A DNA stretch of 33,556 bases from Oscillospiraceae bacterium (GTDB lineage Bacteria; Bacillota; Clostridia; Oscillospirales; Ruminococcaceae): NCBI GenBank assembly GCA_017533485.1, contig JAFXIC010000019.1, positions 1 to 33,556 on the forward strand, read 5' to 3'. The notes under the pieces are model-generated. The model did no database searches. It was not told the DNA's origin and saw only the letters and a program-made list of their open reading frames with translations. Below are positions 32,166-33,556 of this stretch, piece after piece. Every line of letters starts with the position of its first letter. Positions within the stretch are counted from its first letter, which is position 1. Both the position numbers and the translations under genes were made by a program.

Positions 32166-33556
32166 ATGAAACAAAGAATCACTCGGAAGAGTACCGCGGC
32201 ATTGCTTTCGGCAATCGCCGCAGTCGGAATGGGCGCAGTTACTGCGATTTCCGGCTTCGCAGATGACCACGCAATCGGAAAAATCCCGAGCAGCACAGAA
32301 GAAACAGCACTGCTTGGCGATGTGGACGAGGATGGGATTCTCGCGGAAGCAGCGAATTTCTCGCTGTTTTTAGAAGGCGACTTCAATGCAAAGGGCGCGG
32401 ACTGTGAAGGAAGACTTGCAGTTGGCGGCGAATTGAATGTCATGGACGGAATCGGCGCATACAGTATTGGCGCGCACGCTGCGAAAGAGAGCGCAGATGC
32501 AGCTGTTTTGTATGTCGGCGAGGGACCGGTCGGGAACTGTGTGATTCCCGGCGAAGCGTCTGCTGCAATCGGACGGGATATGGCAGATGAAGATGTGCAT
32601 ATTACCGGCACAGAAAACATCTACCGCACAGACCTGATTGATATGAGCGAAGCATTTTCCGCCATGCAGAAGACATCTGCTGAGGTTGCGGAATACGAAG
32701 TGAACGGTACAGCCTCCAAGGGTCAGTATGAAGCGAAAGTAACACTGACCGGCGAGGGTGACAGCGATATTTATGTCTGGACATTTACAACGCAGGAGTG
32801 GTCGGATTTATTCTCCTTCCCGCAGCTCGGACTCTGGGCAACACCATCCATTGATTTTATCGTACCCGATGACAGCACGGTTGTCATCAATATCACAGGC
32901 GGTGACGTAACGCTGCCGATTCCGACGGGCGGCTGTATGTTCAACGGCCAGCCGATTGCCGGAAATGACGGACTCGGCTCGGAGCGCATCCTTTTTAATC
33001 TTCCCGATGCGACACAGTTCGAATTCTCCAATTTCGGTACATTCTACGGTTCGATTCTGGCACCGAATGCAGCAGGCTCGGATGAGTTCAGCGCAAATAA
33101 TCCGATGTCGTTCGGCGGCCATGTATCCGGTCAGCTGATTGCGAAGTCCTATACCGGCGGCATTGAGTTCGGATATACCGTATTCAACGGAAAGAAGCTG
33201 CCGCAGGAAACGACGACTACTACGACAACGACCACCACCACGACGACAACGACCACAACAACGACAACGCCGGAAACCACAACCAGCACAACGACAACTA
33301 CTACAACGACCACGCCGGAAACGACCACCACCACGACAACTACGACCACAACACCGGAAACGACAACCACGACTACAACAACCACCACGACAACCACACC
33401 GGAAACCACTACAACAACTACGACCACTACGACTACAACAACGACTACAACAACGACTACAACAACGACTACGACCACTACTACGACAACAACGACTACG
33501 ACCACTACCACCACCACAACAACTACAACCACTACCACCACAACAACAACGACTAC
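32166..33556 (+). CDS. Secreted choice-of-anchor A family protein with poly-threonine tract (3' end outside window)
   Basis: The frame stays open to the window end, giving at least 463 residues. A signal peptide is visible (MKQRITRKSTAALLSAIAAV and on to about residue 32). The globular part, about 62-345, opens with NFSLFLEGDFNAKGADCEGR and LAVGGELN. It contains FYGSILAPNAA and GGHVSGQLIAKSY, the hallmarks of the choice-of-anchor A domain of surface-attached proteins. From residue 349 to the edge, almost every residue is Thr, broken by TPET at P369, P384, P397 and P412 and by one Ser. Such linkers in ruminococci usually connect to an anchoring or dockerin module, which would lie beyond the window. 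A GDVDEDG stretch at 51-57 resembles a dockerin calcium loop but is single and probably chance. Function is unknown; adhesion is an inference. Confidence 0.85.
   Translation, partial: MKQRITRKSTAALLSAIAAVGMGAVTAISGFADDHAIGKIPSSTEETALLGDVDEDGILAEAANFSLFLEGDFNAKGADCEGRLAVGGELNVMDGIGAYSIGAHAAKESADAAVLYVGEGPVGNCVIPGEASAAIGRDMADEDVHITGTENIYRTDLIDMSEAFSAMQKTSAEVAEYEVNGTASKGQYEAKVTLTGEGDSDIYVWTFTTQEWSDLFSFPQLGLWATPSIDFIVPDDSTVVINITGGDVTLPIPTGGCMFNGQPIAGNDGLGSERILFNLPDATQFEFSNFGTFYGSILAPNAAGSDEFSANNPMSFGGHVSGQLIAKSYTGGIEFGYTVFNGKKLPQETTTTTTTTTTTTTTTTTTTTPETTTSTTTTTTTTTPETTTTTTTTTTTPETTTTTTTTTTTTTPETTTTTTTTTTTTTTTTTTTTTTTTTTTTTTTTTTTTTTTTTTTTTTTTTT
33208..33556 (+). repeat. Low-complexity ACN (threonine codon) tract
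   Basis: Nearly pure ACN triplets, with all four third bases mixed (ACA, ACG, ACT, ACC), continue to the window end. Mixed codons reduce perfect repeats and slippage, suggesting selection for the protein tract. The last four-fifths of the tract has only four Pro-Glu breaks, and none after residue 413. Confidence 0.9.

Noticed and set aside
32316-32336. Dockerin-like GDVDEDG calcium loop in the surface protein
   Set aside because: Only one loop is present and there is no partner repeat or helix pattern. It lies between the signal peptide and the choice-of-anchor A domain, so it is probably chance.
33149-33541. Minus-strand frame of almost pure valine
   Set aside because: It is the complement of the threonine codon tract (ACN read as NGT). 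The + strand frame has a signal peptide, a domain and a promoter.
1-33556. CRISPR arrays, tRNA or rRNA genes, complete insertion sequences
   Set aside because: Reading by eye, no regularly spaced repeats, tRNA-like cloverleaf, rRNA sequence or transposase frame was found. A dedicated scan could still find a divergent small RNA.

Overview
The window looks like a chromosome segment from an anaerobic, low-to-mid GC Gram-positive bacterium close to Ruminococcus (Oscillospiraceae). The evidence is a PolC-type replicative polymerase, a short HisG paired with HisZ, consensus sigma-A promoters with strong AGGAGG ribosome sites, and a choice-of-anchor A surface protein with a long threonine tract. The genus is an inference; no rRNA or other marker is present.

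Region 1 (1-9500) is accessory DNA. It begins with a decayed mobile element: a promoter and structured leader, a MobC-like relaxosome protein with no relaxase beside it, a small conserved-looking protein and a frameshifted ssb. A type I restriction-modification operon follows, all on the + strand: a WYL-domain regulator behind a perfect 17-bp-spaced promoter, hsdM, a small three-helix membrane protein, hsdS and hsdR. Adjacent genes overlap or nearly touch. hsdR has an in-frame TAG after codon 849, and homologous coding sequence continues for 141 more codons, so the restriction subunit is probably truncated or inactive.

Region 2 (9500-13570) holds three single-gene units: a membrane-anchored XRE regulator (-), a D-2-hydroxyacid dehydrogenase broken by one missing base in a homopolymer (-), and a CNNM/CorC-type membrane protein (+) transcribed divergently from it.

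Region 3 (13573-20649, -) is a histidine biosynthesis operon in the order hisZ-G-D-C-B-H-A-F. No hisI or hisE is present. Its promoter directly abuts the polC stop codon and is followed by a palindrome at the expected transcript start.

Region 4 (20869-31822, -) is the conserved Firmicutes cluster pyrH-frr-uppS-cdsA-dxr-rseP-ispG-polC. It covers UMP kinase, ribosome recycling, undecaprenyl-PP and phospholipid precursor synthesis, two MEP-pathway steps, a site-2 protease and the replicative polymerase. A strong terminator-like hairpin sits between frr and uppS.

Region 5 (31823-33556) is a divergent promoter region followed by a secreted choice-of-anchor A protein (+). Its reading frame enters a tract of more than 100 mostly threonine residues and runs off the window end.

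The strongest points for follow-up are the membrane protein inside the WYL-controlled type I system, the amber codon in hsdR, a two-copy hairpin repeat (his leader and dxr-cdsA gap), and the truncated poly-threonine surface protein.
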